This document shows positions 1 to 11,021 of a DNA stretch of 64,000 nt, one piece after another; the stretch's first letter is position 1, and every line of letters starts with the position of its first letter. The stretch spans positions 314,779,682 through 314,843,681 of the forward strand of contig CM054060.1 in the NCBI GenBank assembly GCA_028641055.1, written 5' to 3'. The notes under the pieces are model-generated. The model saw only the letters and a program-made list of their open reading frames with translations, had not been told where the DNA came from and made no database searches. The translations under genes and the position numbers were made by a program. The stretch comes from Alopecurus myosuroides (Eukaryota > Streptophyta > Magnoliopsida > Poales > Poaceae).

Positions 1-685
1 CATGGGGCATCCCCAAGATTTTACATTGCACTCTTCTTGATCACATATATCACCCACTTCTCTTGACCCTTGTAAACTTCCTGCACACCACACTCAAAGA
101 GTAATTCGCATTAGAGGGTTAGTGCAACAATAAAAAATCCATGGGTTCTGTATGGGCACAAGTGCTATTGATACTTTTAAACATTAGATACAGCCACTGA
201 TGTTCTGTGAAGCAAATAAATCCACTTTACATCATAAAAGAGCAAATGCAAGAAAAATGGCAGAATGTGTCAAAACCAGAACAGTCTGTAAAGACGATTT
301 TTTTGGGGCAATTACGCTGCTCAGATCGAAAAACTTAAAGAACAAAAAAGTTACGGAATTAGCTGATAAATAATCACAATAAATTACAGGTCATTCGTAT
401 TTTCCTGTGAATTATACGATTTTTTACAGTGGACAGAATAAATCTGTTTCCTACACATAAATCCAAAACCAACTCCAACTCTCGTCAGAAAATTTACTTG
501 GCACAACTAAAACATGAAAATAAAGATACAAAGGAGTTTATACATAAGTATACAACCCCTTCAATCAAATAAAACATAGAAAAACAAAGAAAAAATAAAA
601 CCATGGGTTATCTCCCTAGAAGTGCTTTTCTTTAAAGCCTTTTAGCTAGGCATCATAATTTCATAACATGCTCACATGAGAAATA

Positions 686-1291
686 TTAATTGAAGAAAAA
701 GAGAGCGTCAAGAAGAAAATGTAAAACAAATTTAAGTCTAACCCACTTCTTATGAAAAATAATCATGTTGAAAAACAAGTCATGAAAGCACAAAGTGGCT
801 AGCATAAGAAGACAAAATAAGTGCAACTTCAAAATTTTCAACAGAAAGAGGGGAAACTTGATATTTTTGAGATGCATAAGACTATGTTTCCCTCTCTCAT
901 AATAACTTTCAGTATCACATAAAAAATTCTTATCATGAGCTACATGCATAAAATAATTATTACTCTCCACATAAGCATAGTCATCCTCATTAATAGTAGT
1001 GGGAGTAAATTTAACAAAATAGCTATGCATATTGTAATCATAATTAATTTTCTCCTCAATAGTAGGTGGACTGAAAATAACATATTCATCATTGCAAACA
1101 TCATATATTGGAGTCAAAGTATCATCAAAGAAAATTTCCTCCTCAAAAGTTGGGGGACTAAAAATATCATATTCATCAAAAATAGCTTCCCGAAGCTTAG
1201 ACTTTTCCATAGCATTAGCAATAATGGTGTTCAAAGAATTTATACTAATAAAATTTCTACTAGTTTTTAACTTTCTCTTCAAACACTTCAT
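686..1291 (-). CDS. Retrotransposon-encoded ORF of unknown function (201 aa)
   Basis: The ORF starts at a true ATG (complement of 1289-1291). The N-terminal half has two spaced copies of an acidic FSPPT-x-EE motif (near residues 44-52 and 73-81), followed by YYERGKHS near residue 130. The C-terminal third is strongly hydrophobic and ends in a Phe-rich stretch, suggesting one or two membrane segments. I know similar YYERGK-containing ORFs only as a recurrent component of Triticeae Gypsy elements; no function is established as far as I know. Its place between primer site and truncated interior shows that it belongs to the transposon. It is not gag, protease or pol by any motif I can see. Confidence 0.5.
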   Translation of the reverse strand: MKCLKRKLKTSRNFISINSLNTIIANAMEKSKLREAIFDEYDIFSPPTFEEEIFFDDTLTPIYDVCNDEYVIFSPPTIEEKINYDYNMHSYFVKFTPTTINEDDYAYVESNNYFMHVAHDKNFLCDTESYYERGKHSLMHLKNIKFPLFLLKILKLHLFCLLMLATLCFHDLFFNMIIFHKKWVRLKFVLHFLLDALFFFN

Positions 1292-1458
1292 GTCCTAACT
1301 CAAGATAAATATTATAAAGCTCGCTAATATTTTCGTTGTTTTCCATTAAGCCTAACTAGTAAAAATAAAAACAAGAAACAAAAAGATATAATTGCAGAAT
1401 CAAAAGGAAATAACTTATAACACTCACACACGAGGATGTGAGTACCTTTTACCTTACC

Positions 1459-1476
1459 TCCCCGGCAACGGCTCCA
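1459..1476 (-). other. Primer-binding site, tRNA-Asp type
   Basis: On the minus strand, a few bases from the LTR edge, the sequence reads TGGAGCCGTTGCCGGGGA. This is complementary to the 3' end of plant tRNA-Asp with one mismatch. It fixes the element as minus-strand and the adjoining LTR as its 5' LTR. Confidence 0.7.
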
Positions 1477-1486
1477 TAAAAGAGCT

Positions 1487-2896
1487 TGATGTCTCCGCAT
1501 GCTTCTATTCTTGTATACAGTGTTGGGCCTCCAAGTGCAGAGGTTTGTAGAACAGCAGCAAGTTTCCCTTAGGTGGATCACCCAAGGTTTATCGAACTCA
1601 GGGAGGAAGAGGTCAAAGGTACCCCTCTCAAGCAATCCTACAATTATGATACAAGAAGTATCTTGTGTCACCAACCCACCTAATACAATTTTCAGTTGTA
1701 TAGGTGCACTAGTTCGGCGAAGAGAGAGTAAAATAAAAGTAGTATGTATGATTATAAGTGATAATAGCAATCTGAAATAAAAATGGCAGCAAGCCAACAT
1801 GTAGCAGAACTGAACGTAAACGGTGTTTCAATGCTTAGAAAAAAGTCCTAGGGATCCTACTTTAACTAGTGAACACTCTCAACAGTGATAGAATAATTGA
1901 ATGCATAAATATCTCTCTTCACTATGCTACTCCGAACCACTCTCCGGTTGAATAACAAACACCAATTCATAGCGTATGGCTGTAACAACACTCCTTAAAG
2001 TCGCATTCCCATGTCTACTTAACCCCATGCTGTCACTATGAGCGCCCTAGAAGGTACTAGACAAACACCACAATTTCATAGGGCCATCCAACACAAGATA
2101 TAAATATCATGCTAAACCACACGGTGCACACACAACCACCTTTATACCGTGATCAAAGTGTTTACGAAGATCTCATAACAAAACCACTTGAGTAGCATAA
2201 CAGATGAAGAGCAACATCTACTAATTCAACTAGATTACAAAGCTCATGATCACATAAATATCACACCATGGGAGAGAGAGTTGAAACACATAGCTACCGC
2301 TAGAGACCTCAGCCCTGGGGGAGAACTACTCCCTCCTCATCATAGGAGATAGCAACTATGATGAAGATGGCGGTGGAGTCAATGGAGATGGCTCCGGGGG
2401 CACTTACCCATCCCGGCAGGGTGCCGGAATAGAGATCTCTGTCCCCCGAAACTTGTGGGCGGCGGCGGCGGAGCTACGGAACTTTTCGTGGAAAAAGGCT
2501 GATTTCTTTAGGGTTTATGCATCGGGGGGCATATATAGGCAAAATGGCAATGTCGGTGGGTGGCCAGGGGGACCACACCCCCATGGTGGGGCGACCAGGG
2601 GGTAGGTCGCACCACCCTATGGTGTGGCCCCCCTCCGGGTCGCTTCGGGACTTCCTTGACCCTTCAGGACTTCTAAGAATTCTGGCTTTTGAATCGTCCA
2701 TTTCCAAGAATATTTCCAGAACAACTTTTCTGAAAAAAAAACCAGCAGAAAACAGGAACTGGCTCTGTGGCATCTTTTCAATAGGTTAGTCCCGGGAAAT
2801 CGATAAAAATGACATAAAGTGTAAGGAAAACATGTAGGAAACAACATGAAAACAACATGGACCATCAGAAATTAAGGATTCGTTTGTGACGTATCA
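1487..2896 (-). repeat. 5' LTR of the Gypsy element (1.41 kb)
   Basis: The LTR runs from TGATGTC to GACGTATCA (TG...CA on either strand). The GC-rich part at 2330-2660 and the GGTTAGTCCCGGGAAATCGATAAAAATGAC-like end are shared with the other TGATACGTC LTRs of this window, though this copy belongs to a different subfamily. The base after it (2897) starts an unrelated LTR fragment, so the target-site duplication cannot be checked. Confidence 0.75.
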
Positions 2897-3592
2897 GGGC
2901 CCGAGTGCCTTGATCTCAGAATTGAACATATTATTGTTTCATGAGTATAATTATGTTTCTTGATCATATCTGCAAGTTGTTTACACATGTCATTGTCCGG
3001 AACCCGATGCCCCAAAGTGACCGAAATTGGGACAACCGGAGGGTATGGTTGTGATGTGATGATCACGTGTGTACACGGAGTGTTAATGCTTTGCTCCGGT
3101 GCTTTATTAAAAGGGGTACCTTAATTACCAGTACTAAAAACGGGATGGTAGGACAAAAGATGTTGTGGAAGTTTCTTATTGCGAGCACATATGACTATAT
3201 TGGAACACATGCCGATGGTTTTCCTAGAACTTGGATATTTGTTATTATTAGCTGCAATGCCCATGTTTATATTATCACATGACCTATCTTATCCATGAAA
3301 CGCCCATACATTCATTCCCTTTGCCTGCGGTACTTTCATCCCGCTGTTTCCCGCGATTGCTACTACTGTTACTATTTTACTCCTGTTGTTATTCTACTAT
3401 TATTGCTGCTATAAAACTATTACCACGGGTAAATTGTTGCGAGCAAGTCTACTTTTAGGTTCAACTGAATTGACAACTCAGTTGTTAAGGCTAATAAATA
3501 TTATTTGTCTCCCCTTCTGTCGAATCAATAAATTTGGGTTTTACTTCCCTCGAAGACTGTTGCGACCCCCTATACTTGTGGGTCATTAGGTA
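2897..3592 (+). repeat. 3' fragment of a Gypsy LTR
   Basis: The segment ends in CTTGTGGGTCATTA after a block about the CGAAGACTGTTGCGACC motif, which I recognise as the 3' end of a very common Triticeae LTR family. The 5' part is missing and the left edge abuts the 2896 LTR terminus. It has no ORF of interest. It truncates the downstream Copia element at about 3593. Confidence 0.55.
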
Positions 3593-4970
3593 GCTTGTGT
3601 ATCAATGGGTGTAGTCAATGGCTCCACTTTAGTAGAGCATAGTCCTTCTCCCTCCGTCATCTAGTAACCTCAATGTGGATTATTTCACCAATCCCCATTC
3701 CTCTTATGACGATGGGAGGAATTGCATCTCCTACAACACCATGATCTATACGGACCCCTTGGGACCCATTATCCTCAATAAAACACCATGTTATAGCTTC
3801 TTCAACTTGTCCGGTGGACTTGTTGTAGACTCTATAGTCGTGAGCATTTGTGGCATAACCAACAAAGATACCCTCATAAGATTTGGTCTCGGATTTTGAC
3901 AAGCATTTACCTCTTTTACGAATGAAGCATTTGCACCCAAAGAACTTGAAGTATGATACATCCGGCTTCTTGCCCGTGAGAATATCATAAGGAGTCTTGT
4001 TCAAGTTCTTTCGGAGATACAACCAGTTGCTAGCATGACAAGAGGTGGAGATGGCCTCGACCCAAAAATTGTAAGGAGAAGAGAACTCCGTAATCATGGT
4101 CCTTGCCGCATCCATTAGTGTCCGATTCTTCCTCTCCTCTACACCATTTTGTTGAGGGGTATATGGAGTGGAATATTTATGAGCAATCCCCTCTTCACTA
4201 ATAAATCCCTCCACAGTGTAGTTCTTGAATTTGGAGCCATTATCACTCTGGATTGCAATGATGCTTGCATTATGTTGGCGCTCCACCAATGTGATGAACT
4301 CGATGACTCTCTTTTGATTCTCACTATTCCTCTTGAAGAAATACACCCAACAATACCTTTAATAGTCATCCACAATCACCAACCAGTACTTCTTGCCTCC
4401 AAGACTAAGATAATGGACCAAAAAGATCCAAATGAATAAGCTCAAGGACTCTTGAAGTGGTGATGGTGGTCTTGGTGGGGTGAGATTCTCCATGTTCCTT
4501 TCCAAGCACGCAAGAGCTACACACACGATCTTTGGTAAACTTAGCATTCGTTAGTCCTAGAACATCATTGCCACTTTGAAGGTCATGCAACGTCTTCATA
4601 TTGGTGCGGGCTAACCGGCGATGACATAGCCAACCCACATCAACTTTAGCCATTAGGCATGTCGCGGCACACGTGTATCCTTTAGACAAGCCCACTACAT
4701 ACATGTCGTTCTCGACATGCCCAATAAAGGCTACTTTAAGAGTCGTTTCCCAAGTGACAATCACATTCTCCTTATTAAAGAAAGATGTAAAGTCACAATT
4801 TGCAAATTGAAGGACCTACATGACATTGTAACCAAGGGACTCAACAAGGAGAACATTCTCAATTGATAAATCATTTGAGATAACTCCCTTGCCTCGCCCC
4901 AATACGTTTAGCTCGAAGTTATCAACAATAGTGACACAGTTGAGATGAGGTGAAGGAGTATTAAGATCAC
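3593..4970 (-). pseudogene. Copia GAG-pre-integrase and integrase domains (broken)
   Basis: The minus-strand frames contain a pre-integrase zinc-binding region (LCHRRLARTNMKTLH, then CSSCVLGKEH), followed by the integrase core. The visible core motifs are HLDLFGP (first Asp), IQSDNGSKF (second Asp) and NGVEERKNRT (catalytic Glu), with the usual FFGCKCFI and GYATNAHDYRVYN blocks after it. A frame break lies around 4340-4550, splitting the core between two frames. The reading ends in the linker before the reverse transcriptase, which is deleted. In an active element this enzyme would insert cDNA in the nucleus. Confidence 0.8.
4966..4970. repeat. Target-site duplication atcac (left), solo LTR 4971-6483
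   Basis: The five bases atcac precede the LTR and recur at 6484-6488 directly after it. A perfect 5-bp duplication shows insertion as an LTR retrotransposon followed by LTR-LTR recombination. Confidence 0.85.
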
Positions 4971-6483
4971 TGATGCGTGTGATCACACGTTCGTTGGGAG
5001 ACCCCAAGAGGAAGGTATGAAGAGTGCAACGACAAGTTTCCCTCAAAAAGAAACCAAGGTTGAATCGGCTGGTAGGAGGAAGGAGTAACTTCAGAAGGTG
5101 AAGAAGATGAGATGGCATGGCGCACTATCGGTTCAGAAGCAGATGGAACCTACACAACACAATCAAATCACTTTGCCCCAATGAAGGAGTGAGGTTGTCA
5201 ATCTCACCAGTTTTGCTGAACACAAAGAGGTTAAACGTATGGTGTGGAAAACAGTAGGAACACTATGAGAGAAGTATAAATAACATGTGTGGTGAACAAA
5301 TTACAGCTGGGCAATTGACAGAAATGAAGGCTGCACCGTAGTGCATATGCACGACATAAATATTACTATGTGATTCATGCGGGCATTACAAAAAAATACA
5401 TAGACCGTAATCCAACTGCATCTATGACTAATAATCCACCCTAGGAATATCATCCGAACAAACGTTGGGTATTAAGTTGCAAGTAACAGATAATCACAGT
5501 AAGAAAAGTGTGTAATCTAAACAATAACATCATCCTTAGACAAAGCATTGTTGTTTTCTCCCTAATGGCAACAACACATCCTCCATTCGTCATGTTTCTG
5601 TCACCCGAGCACATATGAAAAGGAGGCATGAACCCACTATCGAGCAAAAATACTCCCTCTTGGAGTTACTAGCATCTACTTGGACAAAGCATCTATTAAT
5701 AACAAAGAGCATACAAGATCATAAATAACATATGCATGAAGATAACATGATAGATTCATAATCAGAAGGCATAGCATTCAACATTCATCAGATCCCATCA
5801 AACACAACATGTAGCATTACATATAGATGATCTTGATCATGATAGGCAGCTCACAAGATCTAAACATGAGGTAAAAAGTGGAGAGAACAACCATCTAGCT
5901 ACTTCTATGGACCCGTAGTCTAGGTATTAACTACTCACGCGTCACTTCGGAGGAGGGCATGGTGGTGTAGAACCCTCCGATGATGATTTCCCCCTCCGGC
6001 AGGGTGCCGGGGAGATCTCTAGAACCCTCCCGATCTCGGGATGATGGTGATGGTGGCCTCGGGTGTTTTTCCGGAAAAGTGGGATGTCTTTAGGGTTTAC
6101 GTCTCGGGGGGATTAAATAGGCGAAAGGGCAGAGGCGGTGGAGGCCTGGGGGCCTCACACCACCCCTCGGCGCGGCCAGGGGGCGCCGCCCTATGGTGTG
6201 GCCCCCCCTGAGGCACCGCTCCGGGTCTCTTCGGGACTCCGTGGAACCTTAGGGAATTCTAAGACTTCCGGGCTTCGAATTTTCCAATTCCATGAATATT
6301 TCCAGAACAACTTTTGTGAAACCAAAAACTGCAGAAAACAGGGAACTGACTCTGTGGCATCTTATCAATAGGTTAGTCCGGAAAATCGATAAAAATGACA
6401 TAAAGTGTATATCAAATATGTGGGAAACAATAAGAAAAACAACATGGAACATGAGAAATTAAGGATAAGTTTATGACGTATCA
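4971..6483 (-). repeat. Solo LTR, Gypsy TGATACGTC family, minus orientation (1.51 kb)
   Basis: The LTR runs from TGATGCGTGTGATCACACG to GACGTATCA and is flanked by atcac on both sides. No internal sequence is attached, so it is a solo LTR. It is a close relative of 7137-8662 (opposite orientation) and 44384-46013 (same orientation). It interrupts the Copia reading frame just after the protease motif. Confidence 0.85.
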
Positions 6484-7136
6484 ATCACTCATTGCGTCCT
6501 TGCTTCCGGTCATATGTTGGGATGCACCACTATCCACCGTCCATTTACCCGACCTGGAAGCACTTCCCGAAGTGGCTTTTGCCATAAGACATGTAGGTTG
6601 GATATGCCCATTCTCATTGGGGGATTCAAATAGAGAGACCGATGGAGATGACACGGTTGCTATGGTAACATGGGCCACACCTACCACTCCATCTTCTCTT
6701 TCATCTCCTGAAATATAGGTTTCCAACATCGCCCCTTCTTGAACATAAAGAGCCATTGGCACTCTTATAGCAAAGTTCTTGTTTTGTGGAGCCTTGGTCT
6801 TGTTTTTGCGAACAATCTTGCCTTCATTTTCTTATCTTGGCTCAAAAGGACACTCCTTGACAAAGTGATTTGCACTTTCACAATTCTAGAATGTCCTTGG
6901 TCGCTCCCCCTTCTTCTTGTAGTTCTTGTTTCTAGGGGGTCTTGGAGAGCCGGCCTTGTGAGCTCCCCATCTCTTCCAATATCCTTGCATGGAGAGAGCA
7001 ATGCACTTGTGAGAACCCATGTAAGTGTCCTCATAGTCCTCCTCCTCATCATCATCCTATTCAACTTCTTCAATTCGAGCAATTGCCTTTGACTTCAAAG
7101 CTAGGTTGGGTGACTTTTCCATTCCTCTTGAGCGGG
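6484..7136 (-). pseudogene. Copia gag C-terminus and aspartic protease start (broken)
   Basis: Minus-strand translation gives a basic region, a damaged zinc-knuckle-like stretch (NCESANHFVKECPFE, with a stop just before it) and then the retropepsin active-site block WTVDSGASQHMTG near 6510-6560. DSGA is the catalytic motif of Copia proteases. The reading continues into 4970 and below across the solo LTR, and joins gag at 8663 across the other solo LTR. Confidence 0.8.
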
Positions 7137-8662
7137 TGATACGTCATAAACGTATCTATAATTTATGATGTTCCATGTTGTTTTCATGCCTTATGCTACA
7201 TGTTTTCCTTACACTTTATGTCATTTTTATCGATTTCCCGATACTAACCTATTTACAAGATGCCACAGAGCCAGTTCCCTATTTTCTGCTTTTTTTAGTT
7301 TCGGAAAAGTTATTATCTGAATTGGAAAATTCGAAGCCCGGGAGTCTTAGAATTCCCGAAGGTTCCATAGAGTCCCTAAGAGGCTCGTAGGGGGGCGCCC
7401 CCTGGCCGCGCGTGGGGGTGGTGTGGGCCCCTCGGGCATCCACCGCCATCTCCCTTTCGCCTATTTATTCCCCTTGATACGTCAACCCTAAAAATATATC
7501 ACTTTTTTCGGAGAAAGACCCGAGGACGCCGTCATCGTCAACCCGAGATCGGGAGGGTTCTGGAGCTCTCCCCGGCACCCTGCCAGGAGGGAAATTTATC
7601 ACCGGAGGAGTCAACACCACCATGCCTGCCTCCGGAGTGATGTGTGACTAGTTCATCCCTGGACTACGGGTCCATATCAGTAGCTAGATGGTTGTACTCT
7701 TCACTTTATTCCTCATGTTTAGATCTCGTGAGCTACCTCACATGACCGAGATCATCTATTTGTAATGCTACATGTTGTGTTTGCTGGGATCCGATGATTA
7801 CTGAATGTTATGTCGTTTGATTATCAATCTATCATGTTGTCTTCATGTGTATGTTATTTATGATCTTGCATGCTCTCCTTTGTTAGTAGATTCTCTAGCC
7901 AAGTAGATGCTAGTGACTCCAAGAGGGAATATTTATGCTCGATAGTGGGTTCATGCCTCCTTTGCATCTGTGCTCGAGTGACAGAAACGTGACAGATGGA
8001 GGATGTATTGTTTCCATTAGGGAGAAAACAACGATGTTTACTTCGTTTACATTGTTTACCTTACACACTTTGCTTACTGCGATAATCTGTTGCTTGCAAC
8101 TTAATACCCAACGTTTTTTCGGATGATATTCGGAGGGTGGATTATTAGTCATAGATGCAGTTGGATGACGATCTATGTATTTTGTTGTAATGCCCGCATG
8201 AATCTCATAGTAATCTTTATGTCATGCATGTTCTTTATCTGTCAATTGCCCAGCTGTAATTAGTTCGCCACACATGTTAGCTATGTTTTCTGGAGAGACA
8301 TCTCTAGTGAACTGTGGACCCCGGTCTATTTTATCATACTGATAATACACACACTACTTGCACTATTTTCACACTACTTCTACTGTTTTCATATTTTTTT
8401 CCACACCATATGTTTAACCTCTTTGTGTTAAGCAAAACCGGTGAGATTGACTACCTCACTGCTTCGTAGGGGCAAAGTGATTTGACTGTGTTGTGTAGGT
8501 TCCACGTTGCTGCTGAACCGGCAGTCCATCTCAGCCGCATAAACCTTCAGAAGTTTCTTGTCCTCCTACTAGTCGATTCAACCTTGGTTTCTTTTCTGAG
8601 GGAAAACTTGCCGATGCACTCTTCACAACCTTTCTCTTGGGGTTGACCAACGTCATCCATCA
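7137..8662 (+). repeat. Solo LTR, Gypsy TGATACGTC family, plus orientation (1.53 kb)
   Basis: The LTR runs from TGATACGTCATAAACG to CATCA and is flanked by gcggg at 7132-7136 and 8663-8667, a perfect 5-bp duplication. It lies in the opposite orientation to its relative at 4971-6483, 653 bp away, so the pair forms a long inverted repeat. Confidence 0.87.
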
Positions 8663-9700
8663 GCGGGCAAGAACATCATCCGAACTCTCATGTGATAGGG
8701 ATATGGCGATGAAATCACTAAGTACACAAATGGAGTTAAGGGAATTGTAGTCCGCTCTTGTCGAGATGGTAGTGGAGAGGTTCTTCTCGAAGGGTGTAAT
8801 TGCTTTGATGAACTTCCTCTTTATCCACTCATCGGAGATTTCTTCTTTTCCAAAGTCCTTCAATTGATTGGCAAGGGTAACAACTCTTCTATATAGCTCC
8901 TCGGGAGACTCATCCTCTTGCATAACGAAGTTCTCAGACTTTTCAATGGAAACATCATACTTGGATGATTGGATGCTAGCATTTCCTTGAAACAAAGTGT
9001 CAAGCTTGTCCCAAGCTTCCTTGGCGATCTTGCAACCACACATGTGAGTGAGGTGCTCCCTTGGGAGGGCCTTTTTAATGATGACAAGGGCGGTCTTGTT
9101 GAGTTGGGATTCCACATCCTCCCTTGGAGTCAAGTTTCTTGCGTCGTGGGGATGGAACCCATGGACCACACTTCTCCACAAGGTGGTGCACGTGCCAGAA
9201 ATTTGTGACTCCATTTCAAACTTCCAAGAAGAGAATTCATTAGTGTTAAGCATGGGAGGAAGTCCAACATTAAGAATGTTTGGCATGGAAACAACTGGAT
9301 GAATGGAGTCATAGTTTTGAGGTGGTGGAACTTTTGAGTTTGACCCCGAACCATTAGCCGTTTGAGACTTGGAGCCTCCAGAATTCTCCTTTGCCTTAGC
9401 CTTTTGTGCGGCTTTCGCCTAAGCTTTGGCAATGTTTTCTTTGATTTCGGTATTGTCTGGAATAGTTTCCTCTTCCAAACTTTCCTCATCAGAGACACTG
9501 CGAAAATTCATGTGCCCCTTAGGTTTACCCATCATGTTCTCCAACATCTTCTTGATGGAGGAAACCTCCAAGCCAACACTAGATCTAACCTTGTACAATT
9601 GGGTTTGGATGGTTCCAACCGTCGTCTCTAGGTTAGCTATAGTCTCGGTCATTTTGGATAGCTCCTCCCTAGAAGATTCAGGACCATTTTTGTTGGCCAT
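8663..9700 (-). pseudogene. Copia gag polyprotein, N-terminal and central parts
   Basis: The N-terminal part (9700 down to about 9420) is a predicted coiled coil rich in Glu, Lys and Thr. The central part (9286-8663) carries the Copia-type gag fold with the blocks FSSWKFEMESQI, AKEAWDKLDTLFQG and ESPEELYRRVVTLANQLKDFG, matching the UBN2-type gag domain. A stop near 9420 separates the two. The frame runs into the solo LTR at 8662 and resumes at 7136. Gag would form the virus-like particle in the cytoplasm. Confidence 0.8.
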
Positions 9701-9739
9701 AATACTCTTAGGCGGTTAAGCCCAATATAAGAGCCGAGA

Positions 9740-9752
9740 CTCTGATACCAAT
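9740..9752 (-). other. Primer-binding site, initiator-Met tRNA type
   Basis: The minus strand reads TTGGTATCAGAG next to the LTR edge, complementary to the 3' end of initiator tRNA-Met. This is the usual primer site of plant Copia elements and marks 9753-11021 as the 5' LTR. Confidence 0.8.
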
Positions 9753-11021
9753 TGAAAGTACAATATGGTCAACTAGAGAGGGGGGGGTGAATAGGTGACC
9801 TACAAATTTTAATTCTTTTTTCACTTTTAGATAGACTTTAACAAGTAAAAGACAAGGTTTTCTAGATGTGCAACTAGATGAACACCCTAGGTGATAAGAA
9901 ACAAGTAATGCAATCGAAGTAATATGCAAAGCACAACATAACCACAAGTGTAAATAAAGAGACAATGATATTTTTTTCCCGTAGTTCCTTCTCAAGAGAA
10001 GTACGTCTACGTTGGAGAGGTGGGGAGCCACCTAGGCGCTCCTCAATAGCACGGATGTGCACACCTTGTTCTCCTTGAGCTGTTCTGGTGAGGGAGATTC
10101 TCGTTTCCACTATGAGGTTGACTTGAAGGCGTTGACCAAACCTTTACACGTGGTTGAGGTTACTCCACAAGTGAGTTGGAGGCTCTCAACGATCCGAAGC
10201 TTCTTGCAACAAGGTGGAAGCTACAAGCACTAGGGTTTCTCTAGGATGACAAGGAAACCAAGAGATTTACAAGATCCCAAGGGGTAGAGTAAGGGAAAAC
10301 GATTTATGGCTTGGTAAAGATGTAGATCTAGGCCTCCTCCATCAAATCCTTGAAGGGCATCGAGTTTGGTTGGATGAGGAGGAAGATCTAAGTGTTTTGA
10401 GCTCTCAAACAATGGAGGAGAGAGAGGAATGGACGGACTAGTTGTCTAATGGAAGAAGGCAGGTATTTATAGCCTCCTCCAAAATCTATCCGTTGATGTC
10501 TTCAAGGGACGGAATATTCCGGTATAAGTACCGCAATTTTCCGGGGTAGTGGTCTGGATATTTGATTTTTCAATAATCCGATGGCCGGAAATTTCCGGCC
10601 AAATTTCCGTCCCCATATCCGAGAGAGGGCAGCAACGACGCGTCCTTTTTCTTCCAAGTAAACAGGGGCCAGAAATTTCCACCGGAATATTTTGGGTAAA
10701 TTTCCGCCCCAACATCAGAGAGCGGGCACTTTGGACGCCCAAATCCTTATCAGCTAATCTTCCCGCAGGCCGGAATATTTCGGGGCCAGGGCCAGAAATT
10801 TCGGCCTTTAGGCACCGGGAATTTCGGGCTTGTGTCCTGAAATATCCGGCTTCAGATAACAATGACTTGTTTCAGAATTTCCTGTGCGAATCTTTTCATA
10901 TAGATTTCTGTTGTTCTTGATAGAACTTATGATTCCAACTATGAACACTTAGGCACATTGTTAGTAGAATAACCCGTGTTGTTATCACCACCAAAATCAT
11001 TAGAGGAGACATGATCTTTCA
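9753..11021 (-). repeat. 5' LTR of the Copia element (1.27 kb)
   Basis: On the minus strand the LTR runs from TGAAAGATCATG to TTGTACTTTCA. The first 11 bases after it (11022 on) are host-like. A G-run lies at 9780-9787. The stretch 10505-10860 is unusual: it holds many imperfect copies of a CCGGAAATTTCCGG-like motif, including the perfect 18-bp palindrome GGCCGGAAATTTCCGGCC at 10583-10600. The matching 3' LTR is absent from the window. Confidence 0.75.
10505..10860. repeat. Cluster of palindromic CCGGAAATTTCCGG-like motifs inside the Copia LTR
   Basis: About a dozen short near-palindromes built on GGAAATTTCC or GGAATATTCC occur within 355 bp. The best is perfect over 18 bp (10583-10600). Spacing is irregular, so this is not a simple tandem repeat. 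A cis-regulatory or structural role within the LTR is possible but is inference only. Confidence 0.6.

Larger units (their letters stand above)
1..1486 (-). mobile_element. Internal region of a Gypsy-type LTR retrotransposon, truncated by the window edge
   Basis: This minus-strand region continues from the LTR at 1487-2896. It begins with a primer-binding site next to the LTR and holds one family-specific ORF (686-1291). Positions 1-660 are clearly related to 42835-43470, sharing the paired GGCATCCCCAAG block and the ACCATGGGTTAT block, so both elements belong to one related group of Triticeae Gypsy elements. I see no reverse transcriptase or integrase. The rest of the element lies left of the window. 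Confidence 0.75.
3593..11021 (-). mobile_element. Decayed Copia retrotransposon, interrupted by two solo LTRs
   Basis: Read on the minus strand, the order is 5' LTR (11021-9753), primer site, gag (9700-8663), solo LTR (8662-7137), gag end and protease (7136-6484), solo LTR (6483-4971), then pre-integrase and integrase (4970-3593). Reverse transcriptase, RNase H and the 3' LTR are absent; the element stops at the LTR fragment ending at 3592. Protease before integrase with integrase preceding the (lost) reverse transcriptase is the Copia order. Stops and frame breaks show it is dead. Confidence 0.8.

Noticed and set aside
9874..10110. Minus-strand ORFs in the Copia LTR
   Set aside because: They lie inside the noncoding LTR upstream of the primer site and have no domain.
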